Positions 32,470 to 40,313 of a stretch of DNA of 59,278 nt are shown here, piece after piece. This DNA comes from Darwinibacter acetoxidans_A (GTDB lineage Bacteria > Bacillota > Limnochordia > Darwinibacteriales > Darwinibacteriaceae): positions 1-59,278 of the forward strand of contig JBHGWS010000140.1 of assembly GCA_041936745.1 (NCBI GenBank), written 5' to 3'. The translations under genes and the position numbers were made by a program. The notes below the pieces were generated by a model. It was given only the letters and a program-made list of their open reading frames with translations, did no database searches and was not told where the DNA came from. Within the stretch, counting starts at the first letter, position 1, and every line of letters starts with the position of its first letter.

Positions 32470-32946
32470 TTATTCTGCTGCGGAAACTTTTTCAGTGGGC
32501 AGGGATTCCAGTTGGATCTGTTCACTGCTGGTGAGGATTTTACCAACTTCCAATAGGATCAGTAAGCGATCGTTTAATTTTCCCACGCCTGCTAGGTAAT
32601 CGGCGCGCAAACCGGCAATACTCGTTGGCGGTGGTTCTATGGCATCTTCCGCCAGCCGCAAAGTCTCGGTCACAGCATCGACAATAAAGCCTACTAATTT
32701 ATCGTTAACCTCCAGAATGATGATCCTCGTCTCCTGCGTGTTTTCCTGCGCTTCAAGCCCAAAGCGCTTACGCAGGCAGATGACCGGTATGACCTCTCCC
32801 CTTAAGTTTGTGACCCCTTCGATAAAATCATCTACGTGGGGCAGGCGGGTAATGTGGCGGGGTTTAACGATTTCTCGCACATCCGTGATTTCAACGCCGA
32901 ATTCCTCATTATGCAAGCGGAAAACGACTAATTGCCTTTCTTCCAT
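32470..32946 (-). CDS. cheW: Chemotaxis coupling protein CheW
   Basis: 158 residues, one SH3-like CheW domain. Conserved segments are VFRLHNEEFGVEITDVREIV, the receptor/kinase loop NLRGEVIPVICLRKRFGL and the hydrophobic VDAVTETLRL. It couples chemoreceptors to CheA. ATG 32946 follows AAAGGGGA; the longer frame adds an unlikely 8-residue extension. It is the first gene of the chemotaxis transcription unit, with its own promoter immediately upstream. Confidence 0.94.
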   Translation of the reverse strand: MEERQLVVFRLHNEEFGVEITDVREIVKPRHITRLPHVDDFIEGVTNLRGEVIPVICLRKRFGLEAQENTQETRIIILEVNDKLVGFIVDAVTETLRLAEDAIEPPPTSIAGLRADYLAGVGKLNDRLLILLEVGKILTSSEQIQLESLPTEKVSAAE

Positions 32947-33027
32947 GAAAATCCCCTTTCTCCAGGACAATCTGCACTAATACTTATAGCTTATTTCTAC
33001 TTGTGCCAATGTTTTCCTCCCTAATTT

Positions 33028-33055
33028 ATTATATAACAAAGCGGGGATAAAACAA
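33028..33055 (-). promoter_or_regulatory. Sigma-A-like promoter of the chemotaxis operon
   Basis: On the minus strand, TTGTTT (33050-33055) and TATAAT (33028-33033) have a 16-base spacer. The -35 region lies within the loop of the spoVAE terminator. No sigma-D-type motif was seen. Confidence 0.55.
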
Positions 33056-33070
33056 AATTCCCCGCTTTTC
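33036..33070 (-). terminator. Intrinsic terminator after spoVAE
   Basis: On the minus strand AAAGCGGGGA pairs with TCCCCGCTTT, loop of about 11 bases, followed by GTTAT. It separates the spoVA and chemotaxis units. Confidence 0.75.
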
Positions 33071-33072
33071 CT

Positions 33073-33423
33073 TCATTTCTTTGGTTTACTGACTAAAGCT
33101 ATAATACTGCTGAAAATAATGGCTGCGGCAAGCCCCAAACCGGTAATTTCAAAAGCCCCCGTAAACAACCCTTCCCAGCCCAGCCGCTTTACCTCCGAGA
33201 CCATCCCTTTTGTGATCGAACTGCCAAAACCGAGCACGGGTACTAAAGCGCCGGCGCCGGCAAATTCCTGAAACGGCTCATAGAAGCCCAGGCCGTTTAA
33301 GACGGCGCCTAAAACTACTAAACCGACTAAGACGTGTGCCGGCGTCAGTTTAGTGGTATCCAACACCAGCTGGGCAAGAGCACAAATTGCCCCGCCCACT
33401 AAGAATGCGATGATAAACTCCAA
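33073..33423 (-). CDS. spoVAE: Stage V sporulation protein AE
   Basis: 116 residues with three or four membrane helices. The AFLVGGAICALAQLVLDTT start is shared with SpoVAC, its paralogue, and GSSITKGMVSEVKRLGWEGL is typical of SpoVAE. It is part of the inner-spore-membrane channel for Ca-dipicolinate uptake and release. It is the last of three spoVA genes here and is followed by a terminator. Confidence 0.95.
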   Translation of the reverse strand: MEFIIAFLVGGAICALAQLVLDTTKLTPAHVLVGLVVLGAVLNGLGFYEPFQEFAGAGALVPVLGFGSSITKGMVSEVKRLGWEGLFTGAFEITGLGLAAAIIFSSIIALVSKPKK

Positions 33424-33437
33424 GGCATCTCCTCCAA

Positions 33438-34442
33438 TTATGCTTCCAGGGCGATCGCATGCGCTATTGTGGGGATTGTCTCTCCCTGCAGGGCCGTAAT
33501 GGGGCTGAATAAAGCACCTGTGGCGATGACTAACGCCCGCTTGGCCCTGCCGGCCGCCAGCTGATTTAAAAGGTAGCCCAGTGTCGTTACGGCAACGCAG
33601 GCGGCACCGCTTCCCCCTGTGCCGGCGTTTTGCTTGCTATCGTAAATCATTGCCCCTCCATCCTGGAGGCGCTCCAAGCCGCTCATATTCTGTTTTTCGG
33701 CCAAAAGCTTCAGCATTTTACTTCCCTGCCTGCCTAAATCGCCGGTTAAGACAATATCGTAGTCCTCCATTCCGCGCCCCGTATCCGCCAGATGCTGTTT
33801 AAGGGTGGCAAAGGCGGCCGGGGCCATGGCGCTGCCCATATCATTGACATCTTTTAAGCCTTTATCCACAACGATGCCAAATGTTGCATCTGTCAGCCGG
33901 GGGCCTGCGCCGGCAAGGCCCAAGGCGGCCGCGGCCGCGCCGGTGACCGTATGGTGGTTTGTCGCTCTATGTTGGATGTTTAGCTCAATGGGGTAGCGAA
34001 ACTGCCGTTCCGCAGTTTGGTAATGGCTGGCCGTACCGATTAAAACCTTTTGGGCAAAATCCCCTTGAATAAGCAGGGCGCCTAAACCCAAGGCCGCGCC
34101 GAAAGTTGCACAGGCGGCATAGATGCCGAGAAAGGGAAGCGCGAGTGTTGCGGCATTAAAGGAGGATGTGACGATTTGGTTTAAAAGATCCCCGGCGATG
34201 AAAAACTGAAAATCTTGCGGCTTTAAATTTGCCTCTTCCATAAGCTTAAGAATCGCCTTCTCCAGCATCAGCCTTTCGGTCTTTTCCGGTGTCTTCTGCC
34301 CTAAATTATCATCCGGCAAAATCTCGTTAAAATCGCTGCCCAAAGGCCCCCTGCCTTCCATAGGCCCTACTAGGCTGTAGCTTCCTTCAAACCTGGGCTG
34401 TTTGCTGAAAGTTAGGGTTTGTAAGCCAAGGTGGTTTTGCAC
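33438..34442 (-). CDS. spoVAD: Stage V sporulation protein AD
   Basis: 334 residues with a thiolase-like fold (GIYAACATFGAALGLGALL, IQHRATNHHTVTGAAAAALG). It lacks the catalytic triad chemistry of ketoacyl synthases in practice and, in Bacillus, binds dipicolinic acid at the spore inner membrane. It lies 10 bases from spoVAC and 14 from spoVAE. An upstream sigma-G-like promoter fits expression in the forespore. Confidence 0.96.
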   Translation of the reverse strand: MQNHLGLQTLTFSKQPRFEGSYSLVGPMEGRGPLGSDFNEILPDDNLGQKTPEKTERLMLEKAILKLMEEANLKPQDFQFFIAGDLLNQIVTSSFNAATLALPFLGIYAACATFGAALGLGALLIQGDFAQKVLIGTASHYQTAERQFRYPIELNIQHRATNHHTVTGAAAAALGLAGAGPRLTDATFGIVVDKGLKDVNDMGSAMAPAAFATLKQHLADTGRGMEDYDIVLTGDLGRQGSKMLKLLAEKQNMSGLERLQDGGAMIYDSKQNAGTGGSGAACVAVTTLGYLLNQLAAGRAKRALVIATGALFSPITALQGETIPTIAHAIALEA

Positions 34443-34452
34443 ACACTACCTC

Positions 34453-34893
34453 CTAAAATAAACCGAGAATCAGTGCCTTTAAAACGGTCACAAAAAAGCC
34501 GGCCAAGACTCCGTAAACTATCACCGGGCCCGCGATTGTAAACATCCTGGCGCCCATGCCCAGAAGCAGCCCTTCCCGGCGAAATTCCATTGCCGCGGAT
34601 GCAATCGTGTTGGCAAAACCGGTGATGGGCACTGCGGCTCCCGCCCCGGCTTTTTCTGCAATTTCATCGTAGATGCCGAAACCTGTCAAAACAGTCCCCA
34701 CAAAGATCATTGCCGCCAAGGTGACGGCTGCCGCTTCGTTTTTTGTTGTTTCCAAGATTTCCGCTCCGTTTAAAACAAGTTGGCCGAAGGCGCAGAATAA
34801 GCCGCCGACTAAAAAAGCCCACGCCATATTACTGACTAAGGGCACTTTCGGAGTATTTTGATTTACCAATTTCTGATAGTCTTTTGGTTTCAT
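34453..34893 (-). CDS. spoVAC: Stage V sporulation protein AC
   Basis: 146 residues (from ATG 34893) with about four membrane helices. NMAWAFLVGGLFCAFGQLVLN and GIYDEIAEKAGAGAAVPITGFAN are SpoVAC signatures. In Bacillus it acts as a mechanosensitive part of the DPA channel. ATG 34893 is preceded by AAGGGG at nine bases and gives an N-terminus of usual length; ATG 34902 is a fair alternative. It is the first gene of the spoVAC-D-E operon; spoVAA, B and F are absent, as is common in Clostridia. Confidence 0.94.
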   Translation of the reverse strand: MKPKDYQKLVNQNTPKVPLVSNMAWAFLVGGLFCAFGQLVLNGAEILETTKNEAAAVTLAAMIFVGTVLTGFGIYDEIAEKAGAGAAVPITGFANTIASAAMEFRREGLLLGMGARMFTIAGPVIVYGVLAGFFVTVLKALILGLF

Positions 34894-34917
34894 ACTGTTC
34901 ATCCCCTTCACCTTTCT

Positions 34918-34946
34918 TATTATGTTAAAAGGGATGAAAAATATGC
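34918..34946 (-). promoter_or_regulatory. Sigma-G-like promoter of spoVA operon
   Basis: On the minus strand, GCATA (34942-34946) and CATAATA (34918-34924) have a 17-base spacer, fitting the forespore sigma-F/G pattern. It is 25-30 bases before spoVAC. Known control of spoVA in Bacillus is by sigma-G. Confidence 0.65.
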
Positions 34947-34949
34947 TTA

Positions 34950-34984
34950 AACAAAAAGCGGTTTCCGCACTGAGCGAAAACCGC
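34950..34984 (-). terminator. Intrinsic terminator ending the TonB/SLH operon
   Basis: On the minus strand GCGGTTTTCGC pairs with GCGGAAACCGC around TCAGT, then TTTTTGTTT. A strong terminator 18 bases after the SLH-protein gene. Confidence 0.9.
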
Positions 34985-35001
34985 CTGCCATATTTTAGAA
35001 T

Positions 35002-36084
35002 CTAATTGCCCAGGCCCCCCATTACAGCAATCACTACCCCGACCGCGGCAACTGCCAAAGCAACTGTAGTCATAGTTTTGGATGATTTTAATTCTTTTTC
35101 GGCCGTTTCCCGGTAAGATTCGAACTCTTCTTCCAGCTCGCTAATCTGCCGTTCCAAGCGCTTTTCCCTGATCAAGGCCGCGTTAACCTGCACATTAAGA
35201 TCGGAGATCAGCTGATCGCGCAGCTCCTCCAAGAGCTCATCGGTGCCGTGCAGGGTTAAAAAGTCTTTTTCCAGGCTTGCCAGATCTTGGCCCGCCTGCT
35301 CTAACCGGCCCGTAACCTCGCTCACTTTTTGTGCCTCCCGCTGCAGGCGGATGGCTAAGGTCTGCAGATCTTTTTCCAATTCCAAATTACGCTGCCCCAG
35401 CGTTTGGATGCTTTTTTCAATGTCATCTTCCATTTTCAGCTGAAGGGCCGCAATGACGATTTCCTTTTCTTCTTTCCAATTATTTAAGTACTGGAGATCC
35501 TGTTCCTGCTCACGCAGTTCTTTTTCTAATTCGATGACGGCTTGGGTGATTGCCTCTATTTCTACTTTGTAATCTACCAGATCTTCTTTTTGGACGCCAA
35601 CATGGGATTCAAGTTGGCTGATTGCTTCTAAAGCCTCTTCCATCCTGGCACCCAATTCTATCTGGCTTGCCCCTACCAGGCGGACACGCTCTTCCACTGC
35701 AGCCATGCTTTGGCGGACGAAGGCCACATCCTCATCCAAGGACTCCCGGGCTTGATACCAGAGTGCTAATTCCGCCTCGAATTCATGGTAAAGCTGTTTG
35801 ATTAAATCTAAATCTTCCGTGGTTCCTTTGACTTTGCCCGCTTCGATCTCTTCTAAGATTTGGGCTAAGGCAACTGCCAAAGTAAAGCGGTTAACCGCCC
35901 GGTCCCCTTGAAAGGTCCCATCTTCGTAAACCTGCAGGTAGCCTCTGTTGACTAAGGTGACAACGGCCCGGTACGCCCAGTGATCCGGAGTAATATCCGT
36001 CACTTTGGCCAATACGGCCGATGTGCCCACTAAGTTGAAAAGCAAAACCATAATCAGTCCGAAAACCAGCCATCTTTTTTCCAT
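35002..36084 (-). CDS. SLH-domain coiled-coil protein with C-terminal membrane anchor, Omp-alpha-like
   Basis: 360 residues. A signal peptide (1-26, ending SAVLA) is followed by one S-layer-homology domain (about 27-80: DITPDHWAYRAVVTLVNRGY, DGTFQGDRAVNRF). A long coiled coil rich in Glu, Leu and Arg spans about 95-335. The end is a hydrophobic segment (about 337-357, TVALAVAAVGVVIAVMG) and a five-residue tail. This order matches Thermotoga Omp-alpha, which binds the wall by SLH and anchors in the outer membrane. In a monoderm the C-terminal segment would instead re-enter the cytoplasmic membrane. It is the last gene of the ExbB-ExbD-TonB unit, 18 bases after the cohesin gene, and ends in a strong terminator. 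Confidence 0.8.
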   Translation of the reverse strand: MEKRWLVFGLIMVLLFNLVGTSAVLAKVTDITPDHWAYRAVVTLVNRGYLQVYEDGTFQGDRAVNRFTLAVALAQILEEIEAGKVKGTTEDLDLIKQLYHEFEAELALWYQARESLDEDVAFVRQSMAAVEERVRLVGASQIELGARMEEALEAISQLESHVGVQKEDLVDYKVEIEAITQAVIELEKELREQEQDLQYLNNWKEEKEIVIAALQLKMEDDIEKSIQTLGQRNLELEKDLQTLAIRLQREAQKVSEVTGRLEQAGQDLASLEKDFLTLHGTDELLEELRDQLISDLNVQVNAALIREKRLERQISELEEEFESYRETAEKELKSSKTMTTVALAVAAVGVVIAVMGGLGN

Positions 36085-36102
36085 AAATAAGCCTCCTCAC
36101 CG

Positions 36103-38160
36103 TTAAGGTAGAATAGTAATTTCTTTTTCGACAACAGAAAAGCTGACGGCCTGCCCATCTTTATCCCAAACTTGCGCCCGTTCGCCGGCAATCCGAGCGG
36201 TACCGGGGCTTTTGGCCCGGAAATCGATTTTCATAAGTGTGCCGTAAGAAAGGCCCAAGTAGTTTTCAAACCCCCGATCCCCCCGGGCGGCCGTAATTTT
36301 ACCGGAGGCATTATCAATTTTCGGCATCTGCCACGGAAAAAGCTGAGGAGGGCGCACACTATCGTCAACAAAGAGTGTGCCTATGCTGATATCCAAAATA
36401 TCCAGTTCGATTTCCAAAAGATCCGGATCAAAGGTCAAATCCAACTCCGCTGCCACAAATTCTTTGATATTGGTTGCCCAAACTTCCACGGAAAAAATGT
36501 CGCCAACCTTAACCGGTTCTTTCTCGGGCCCTTTCAGCCAGATCTTGGGCTTTAACTCCGGCAGGTAAATTGAGTTGGCGCGGGCCGCACTGTCTGACTG
36601 AAACTTCACCTCTAAAGAGTAGTAAAGTTGGAGCATTTCAGCAATTTCGCTTTCCAAAATCTCCCCGGTGGGCACAAGAAGCCAGGTAAATTCCGCTTCC
36701 TCGCCCGGTTCGATGGGCCAGAGGAATTTCCTGGCTCTTTGGCCCGGACCCAAGCGTAAGCCAATGGGGTGTGTCAGCTCCGTGACAACTCCGTAAGCTG
36801 TCGCCCCTCCCTCATTTTTTATGGTCCCTTTTACCTCGAAAAAGGGTGGATGATACTTTTCGTCTTTGATGCCCAAAGCAACAGGGCCCTCTAACCCGGG
36901 CGGGCTCAACTTTGCCGGGCTGACGATTGATACATCGCGCGTTACCTTCGAAGGCTCGCTGTTTGTTGCGGAAACAATAACTTCGTAAGTTAGGCTGCCG
37001 GCAATCCTGCTGTCCGCTAAAAGCTGCCAGCCGGTTTGAATCGTCTCGCCTACTTCTAAATTGCCTAAAGCTTTGATGGCATCTTCGGCGCTGCCTACGA
37101 GTTTTAAGCCGGGCGGCAGTTTAATCTCGGCCTGCACATCCATGGCTTTACCCGACCCATCATTTTCAATATAAGCGATGACGGGGAAAGTCTGGAAACC
37201 TTCTGCATCGGCCGTGATTTGGTATTGTGCCGTTACGCCCAAAATCAAATCACCCGAAGTGATCGTCACCCCGCCTAAGCCGTAGTAAGAGACATAACTG
37301 CGGGACTCGCCGGGCGCTAAGGCTTTTTGATTCCAAAAAAGAGCAATGGCGCTGTCCAGTTCAAACTCGCCTTTGCGCTTGAAATCGCGGTAAGGCTCAA
37401 AATCGAATTCCCACAGATCATCAGCCAAGCTGCCCCAGTTCGTAAAATAAACTCTGTCGGGGACAGTTATATCCGGGCCTTTTAAGGTCCCCTGCGAAAT
37501 TACTTGGGGATTACTGATAGAATCGAAGGCCTGCCAAAATTCGGGCATTTCATAGGAATAAAAAACAGTGTCGGTAAAAATCTCCCGCTCCATGGCCCGA
37601 AAGGGTGCACCGTCATTAGAACCGAGCATGGTATCGAGCATCAGCCTTAGGCCCACCATGTGGGAGACTTCGTCCGTATTTTTCACCTGGTATTCAATGC
37701 GGGCCGTATCCATCAGGCCCGTTGTTGAGCTGCGGGCAAAATGTAAAATCTGCCAAACTTCCACAGGTCCCAGCTGCCAGGCACTTTGAATGGTGTTATC
37801 TACAACTGTGGGCTCTTGGATAACCCGGCCGTACTCGCCTGCCCTGCCTGCCCTGCGGTCCGTTTCACCGCCAAAAACCCAGTTTTTATTACCGATCCTA
37901 ACCGTCGTGTAGGATGTCCAAGGGTTGTCGCCCCCGTAGATTAAATGCTTGTTGTGGTCTGTGTCCCTCTGGGGATCGCCGCCTGTTGTCCGCACGGAAA
38001 AACGGCCCGCATTCGGCCCGGAATCGTTAACCACAATGCGGATGTACTCGTTTTCCAAGGAAACCGGCGGGCCTATTTCGGCAGAAGATGCCGCGCCGGC
38101 TAAAAGCGTAACTAACAGGCTTAAGAGGGCCGTACAGGCCAAAAGTCTTTTCTTAGGCAT
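36103..38160 (-). CDS. Secreted protein with unknown N-terminal domain and C-terminal cohesin-type domain
   Basis: 685 residues from ATG 38160, 11 bases after AAGGAGG. A signal peptide (about 1-27, ending ASSAE) is followed by a ~280-residue beta-rich domain (ENEYIRIVVNDSGPNAGRF, GGDNPWTSYTTVRIGNKN) that I recognise only as a recurring uncharacterised surface-protein module. Two Ig-like or NEW3/CARDB-like repeats follow (about 305-410 and 430-530). The C-terminal ~140 residues form a cohesin-like domain (VGDIFSVEVWATNIKEFVAA, LDLTFDPDLLEI). No membrane anchor, SLH or dockerin is present. It is 17 bases past tonB and 18 before the SLH gene, so it may be an envelope partner of the TonB system. 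Confidence 0.75.
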   Translation of the reverse strand: MPKKRLLACTALLSLLVTLLAGAASSAEIGPPVSLENEYIRIVVNDSGPNAGRFSVRTTGGDPQRDTDHNKHLIYGGDNPWTSYTTVRIGNKNWVFGGETDRRAGRAGEYGRVIQEPTVVDNTIQSAWQLGPVEVWQILHFARSSTTGLMDTARIEYQVKNTDEVSHMVGLRLMLDTMLGSNDGAPFRAMEREIFTDTVFYSYEMPEFWQAFDSISNPQVISQGTLKGPDITVPDRVYFTNWGSLADDLWEFDFEPYRDFKRKGEFELDSAIALFWNQKALAPGESRSYVSYYGLGGVTITSGDLILGVTAQYQITADAEGFQTFPVIAYIENDGSGKAMDVQAEIKLPPGLKLVGSAEDAIKALGNLEVGETIQTGWQLLADSRIAGSLTYEVIVSATNSEPSKVTRDVSIVSPAKLSPPGLEGPVALGIKDEKYHPPFFEVKGTIKNEGGATAYGVVTELTHPIGLRLGPGQRARKFLWPIEPGEEAEFTWLLVPTGEILESEIAEMLQLYYSLEVKFQSDSAARANSIYLPELKPKIWLKGPEKEPVKVGDIFSVEVWATNIKEFVAAELDLTFDPDLLEIELDILDISIGTLFVDDSVRPPQLFPWQMPKIDNASGKITAARGDRGFENYLGLSYGTLMKIDFRAKSPGTARIAGERAQVWDKDGQAVSFSVVEKEITILP

Positions 38161-38176
38161 AAATTCGCCAACCTCC

Positions 38177-39112
38177 TTAGGGTGCATCCTGCGGTTTCAT
38201 CAGGCCGTAGCTCACCGAGGGGACAAATTCTTCCCTGGTATACGTATGTTTAACCTCAACCTCATAATCAAAATCGTGTTCCGGCCAGGGCGCCATCTCC
38301 GCTTCGTATTTCGCCTGGGCGTCCAAATCCTCATGGCCGGAAGATTGAGTCGTTATGACCTCCTGCAGCTGTCCTGAGGCGGTAACACGGACTGTAGTGA
38401 TAACCGTCCCTTCTTTTCCTTCGTGTGCTGCATCTTTCGGATATATCGGATTACCGCCACCGGGATATAAGCTGAAGCCGCCGGGTAAAGGTGCCGGTGC
38501 CGGCGGTGCGCTTTCAGCTTCCCCTTCGCCCGACTGAGCCAGGCCGGGAGCATCGGCTTCTCCTTGAGTCCCTTCTCCCGAACCGGTTGTGTCGGCTTGG
38601 CTTGCCGGAGTGCCCGAATCCTCAGCCGCTTCAATCTCTTTATCCTCTTCATCTATTGCCAATTCCGGCCCTGTTTCACTCGTCATCAGTTCCCCTTCCC
38701 CGAAAAGAGGAGGTTGTTCTTCCACCGGCGATTCCTGCACTTCGGGCGGATCCGGCTGTGTCGGTGTTAAAGGCCTGCTCCGCTCCACCTGAGGTTCTTC
38801 AACCGCGGGGATTTCCGCGGGGACGGGCGCTGTGGCCTCTGCCTGTGGTGTTTCCTCTTCAACGGGGCGCGGTTCGGTAACCCGAGGTGCCGCCGTTTGG
38901 GAAAGGCGGTCCGTGATAGGCGAATAACGCTGGCTGACGGACGTTTCCACATGCATTACTTGGATAACACCGCCGCCGGTCATACCCGGGACATCTGAGG
39001 GTGTTAGGAGAGAATGAAAATCCGGGAATGTTAAAAATAAGATGGCATGAAGAACCACAGAGATTAAAATAAATTTATTTAACCTCGGTTCATCACCGTA
39101 AGGGTTGTACAC
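38177..39112 (-). CDS. TonB-like energy transducer
   Basis: 311 residues with the classic TonB plan. One N-terminal membrane helix (about 12-31, FILISVVLHAILFLTF) is followed by a long Pro/Glu-rich spacer (about 75-215, many PxEE and PVEE runs) and a C-terminal TonB domain (about 225-311: NPIYPKDAAHEGKEGTVITT, SGQLQEVITTQSSGHEDLD). In Gram-negatives TonB carries proton-motive energy across the periplasm to outer-membrane receptors. It lies 19 bases after exbD. The spacer length suggests a reach across a thick wall or periplasm. TonB is unexpected in a typical monoderm spore-former. Confidence 0.88.
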   Translation of the reverse strand: MYNPYGDEPRLNKFILISVVLHAILFLTFPDFHSLLTPSDVPGMTGGGVIQVMHVETSVSQRYSPITDRLSQTAAPRVTEPRPVEEETPQAEATAPVPAEIPAVEEPQVERSRPLTPTQPDPPEVQESPVEEQPPLFGEGELMTSETGPELAIDEEDKEIEAAEDSGTPASQADTTGSGEGTQGEADAPGLAQSGEGEAESAPPAPAPLPGGFSLYPGGGNPIYPKDAAHEGKEGTVITTVRVTASGQLQEVITTQSSGHEDLDAQAKYEAEMAPWPEHDFDYEVEVKHTYTREEFVPSVSYGLMKPQDAP

Positions 39113-39130
39113 ATAATTCTCTCCTTTCTT

Positions 39131-39535
39131 TTAGGATTCGTGTTCCACAGCTAAACCCAATTTATAGCCGCCGACGCTGCGTACGTGATCAAGCGCCGCA
39201 ATGACGTATTCGTAGCGGACCTCTTTATCTGCTTTAACGATCACAAAAATCTCCGGGTTGACCTCGAGGCGTTCCGCCAGCCGGCTGCGCAGTTCAGCTC
39301 CGGTCATCCTTCTGCCGCCGACGTAGAAGGCACCGGATTTGTCCACGGAAATCTCGAAACTGGTGCTCTGCTGGGGGCTGCCGCTTACCGCTTTCGGCAG
39401 TTCTATGTCCATACCCAGCGGTGTTGTCTTAATTGTTGTGAAGATCATAAAAAATACCAGTAAGAAAAAGACAATGTCGATCATAGGCAGAATATTCGGG
39501 CCGCGGCTTTTTTTGCTTACCCGCTTTAAATTCAT
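39131..39535 (-). CDS. ExbD/TolR-family biopolymer transport protein
   Basis: 134 residues. One membrane helix (about 17-36, MIDIVFFLLVFFMIFT) carries the conserved proton-path Asp20. The periplasmic part ends in the ExbD domain (VNPEIFVIVKADKEVRYEYV, LDHVRSVGGYKLGLAVE). It shares one base with the exbB stop codon. Together with ExbB it forms the proton-driven motor that energises TonB. The N-terminal KSRGPNILPMID motif is standard for the family. Confidence 0.94.
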   Translation of the reverse strand: MNLKRVSKKSRGPNILPMIDIVFFLLVFFMIFTTIKTTPLGMDIELPKAVSGSPQQSTSFEISVDKSGAFYVGGRRMTGAELRSRLAERLEVNPEIFVIVKADKEVRYEYVIAALDHVRSVGGYKLGLAVEHES

Positions 39536-40149
39536 TAGAATTCACCTCTGGAATCAAGGACGTTCAAAAGCTCCGTGCCCTGTTTGTTCATGTCGGCTAT
39601 TTGGCGGTCGATGATGCCGCTTAAATAGGCGTGAAGCGCCATGGTGGGAATGGCGATAATCAGCCCGGCAGCGGTGGTTATCAAAGCCTCCGCAATACCG
39701 GCACTGAGGGCCGATGCCTGTGCCACGCCTTCCAAGGCGGCCATGATGTTAAAACTTTTAATAATGCCTGTTACTGTGCCTAAAATTCCCAACAAAGGAG
39801 AAATCATGGCTACGGTGTCCAAGACATTCATCCTTCGTTCCATTTTGTAAATTTCTGCTTGGCCGACAGTATTCATGTGTTCTTTAATTTCTTCCCTATC
39901 TCTGTCATAATAGGCGATGCCTGCAGCCAAAGTTGCAGCCAGCGGGCCCCTTGCCTTTTTGGCAATCTGCATGGCTTCAAGCACTTTGCCCTGGCCTAAA
40001 GAAAGTTTGATGTCTTCTACCAGATCCTCTGCGTCAGCTCTGGAACGCAGCAGGTACCAGAGCCTTTCTACACCGACCGCAACGGCAAAGATAGAACAAA
40101 GAAGTAAAGGAATCATTACTGGACCACCAAGTACGAAAACTTCGAGCAT
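39535..40149 (-). CDS. ExbB/TolQ/MotA-family proton channel protein
   Basis: 204 residues from ATG 40149, preceded by GGAGGGG; the longer frame (to 40422) is spurious. Three membrane helices: about 6-25 (GGPVMIPLLLCSIFAVAVGV), 105-125 and 140-165. PLLGILGTVTGIIKSF and ITTAAGLIIAIPTMALH are the signature segments lining the proton path. It is the first gene of the five-gene operon. The 40150-40290 upstream stretch has no convincing sigma-A promoter. Confidence 0.94.
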   Translation of the reverse strand: MLEVFVLGGPVMIPLLLCSIFAVAVGVERLWYLLRSRADAEDLVEDIKLSLGQGKVLEAMQIAKKARGPLAATLAAGIAYYDRDREEIKEHMNTVGQAEIYKMERRMNVLDTVAMISPLLGILGTVTGIIKSFNIMAALEGVAQASALSAGIAEALITTAAGLIIAIPTMALHAYLSGIIDRQIADMNKQGTELLNVLDSRGEF

Positions 40150-40282
40150 CGATACCCCTCCAATTAGCTTAGCTGATAGAAATATGCCTTGTACAGATTC
40201 GACATAGTACCCCGGAATCCTTGCTCCCAGATATACTTTACATTGATATGGTTCGTGAGAAAAAGGGGCTTTTTGGGGAGAA

Positions 40283-40313
40283 AGAAAAAAGAACCGCAGA
40301 ATCTGCGGTTCTA
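40283..40313 (-). terminator. Intrinsic terminator after GNAT gene
   Basis: On the minus strand AGAACCGCAG pairs with CTGCGGTTCT, followed by TTTTTTC. It overlaps the GNAT stop codon and separates the sigF region from the TonB operon. Confidence 0.85.

Noticed and set aside
38353..38952. Antisense and alternate-frame open frames across tonB
   Set aside because: Artefacts of the Pro/Glu-rich low-complexity spacer of TonB; no start sites or domain similarity.
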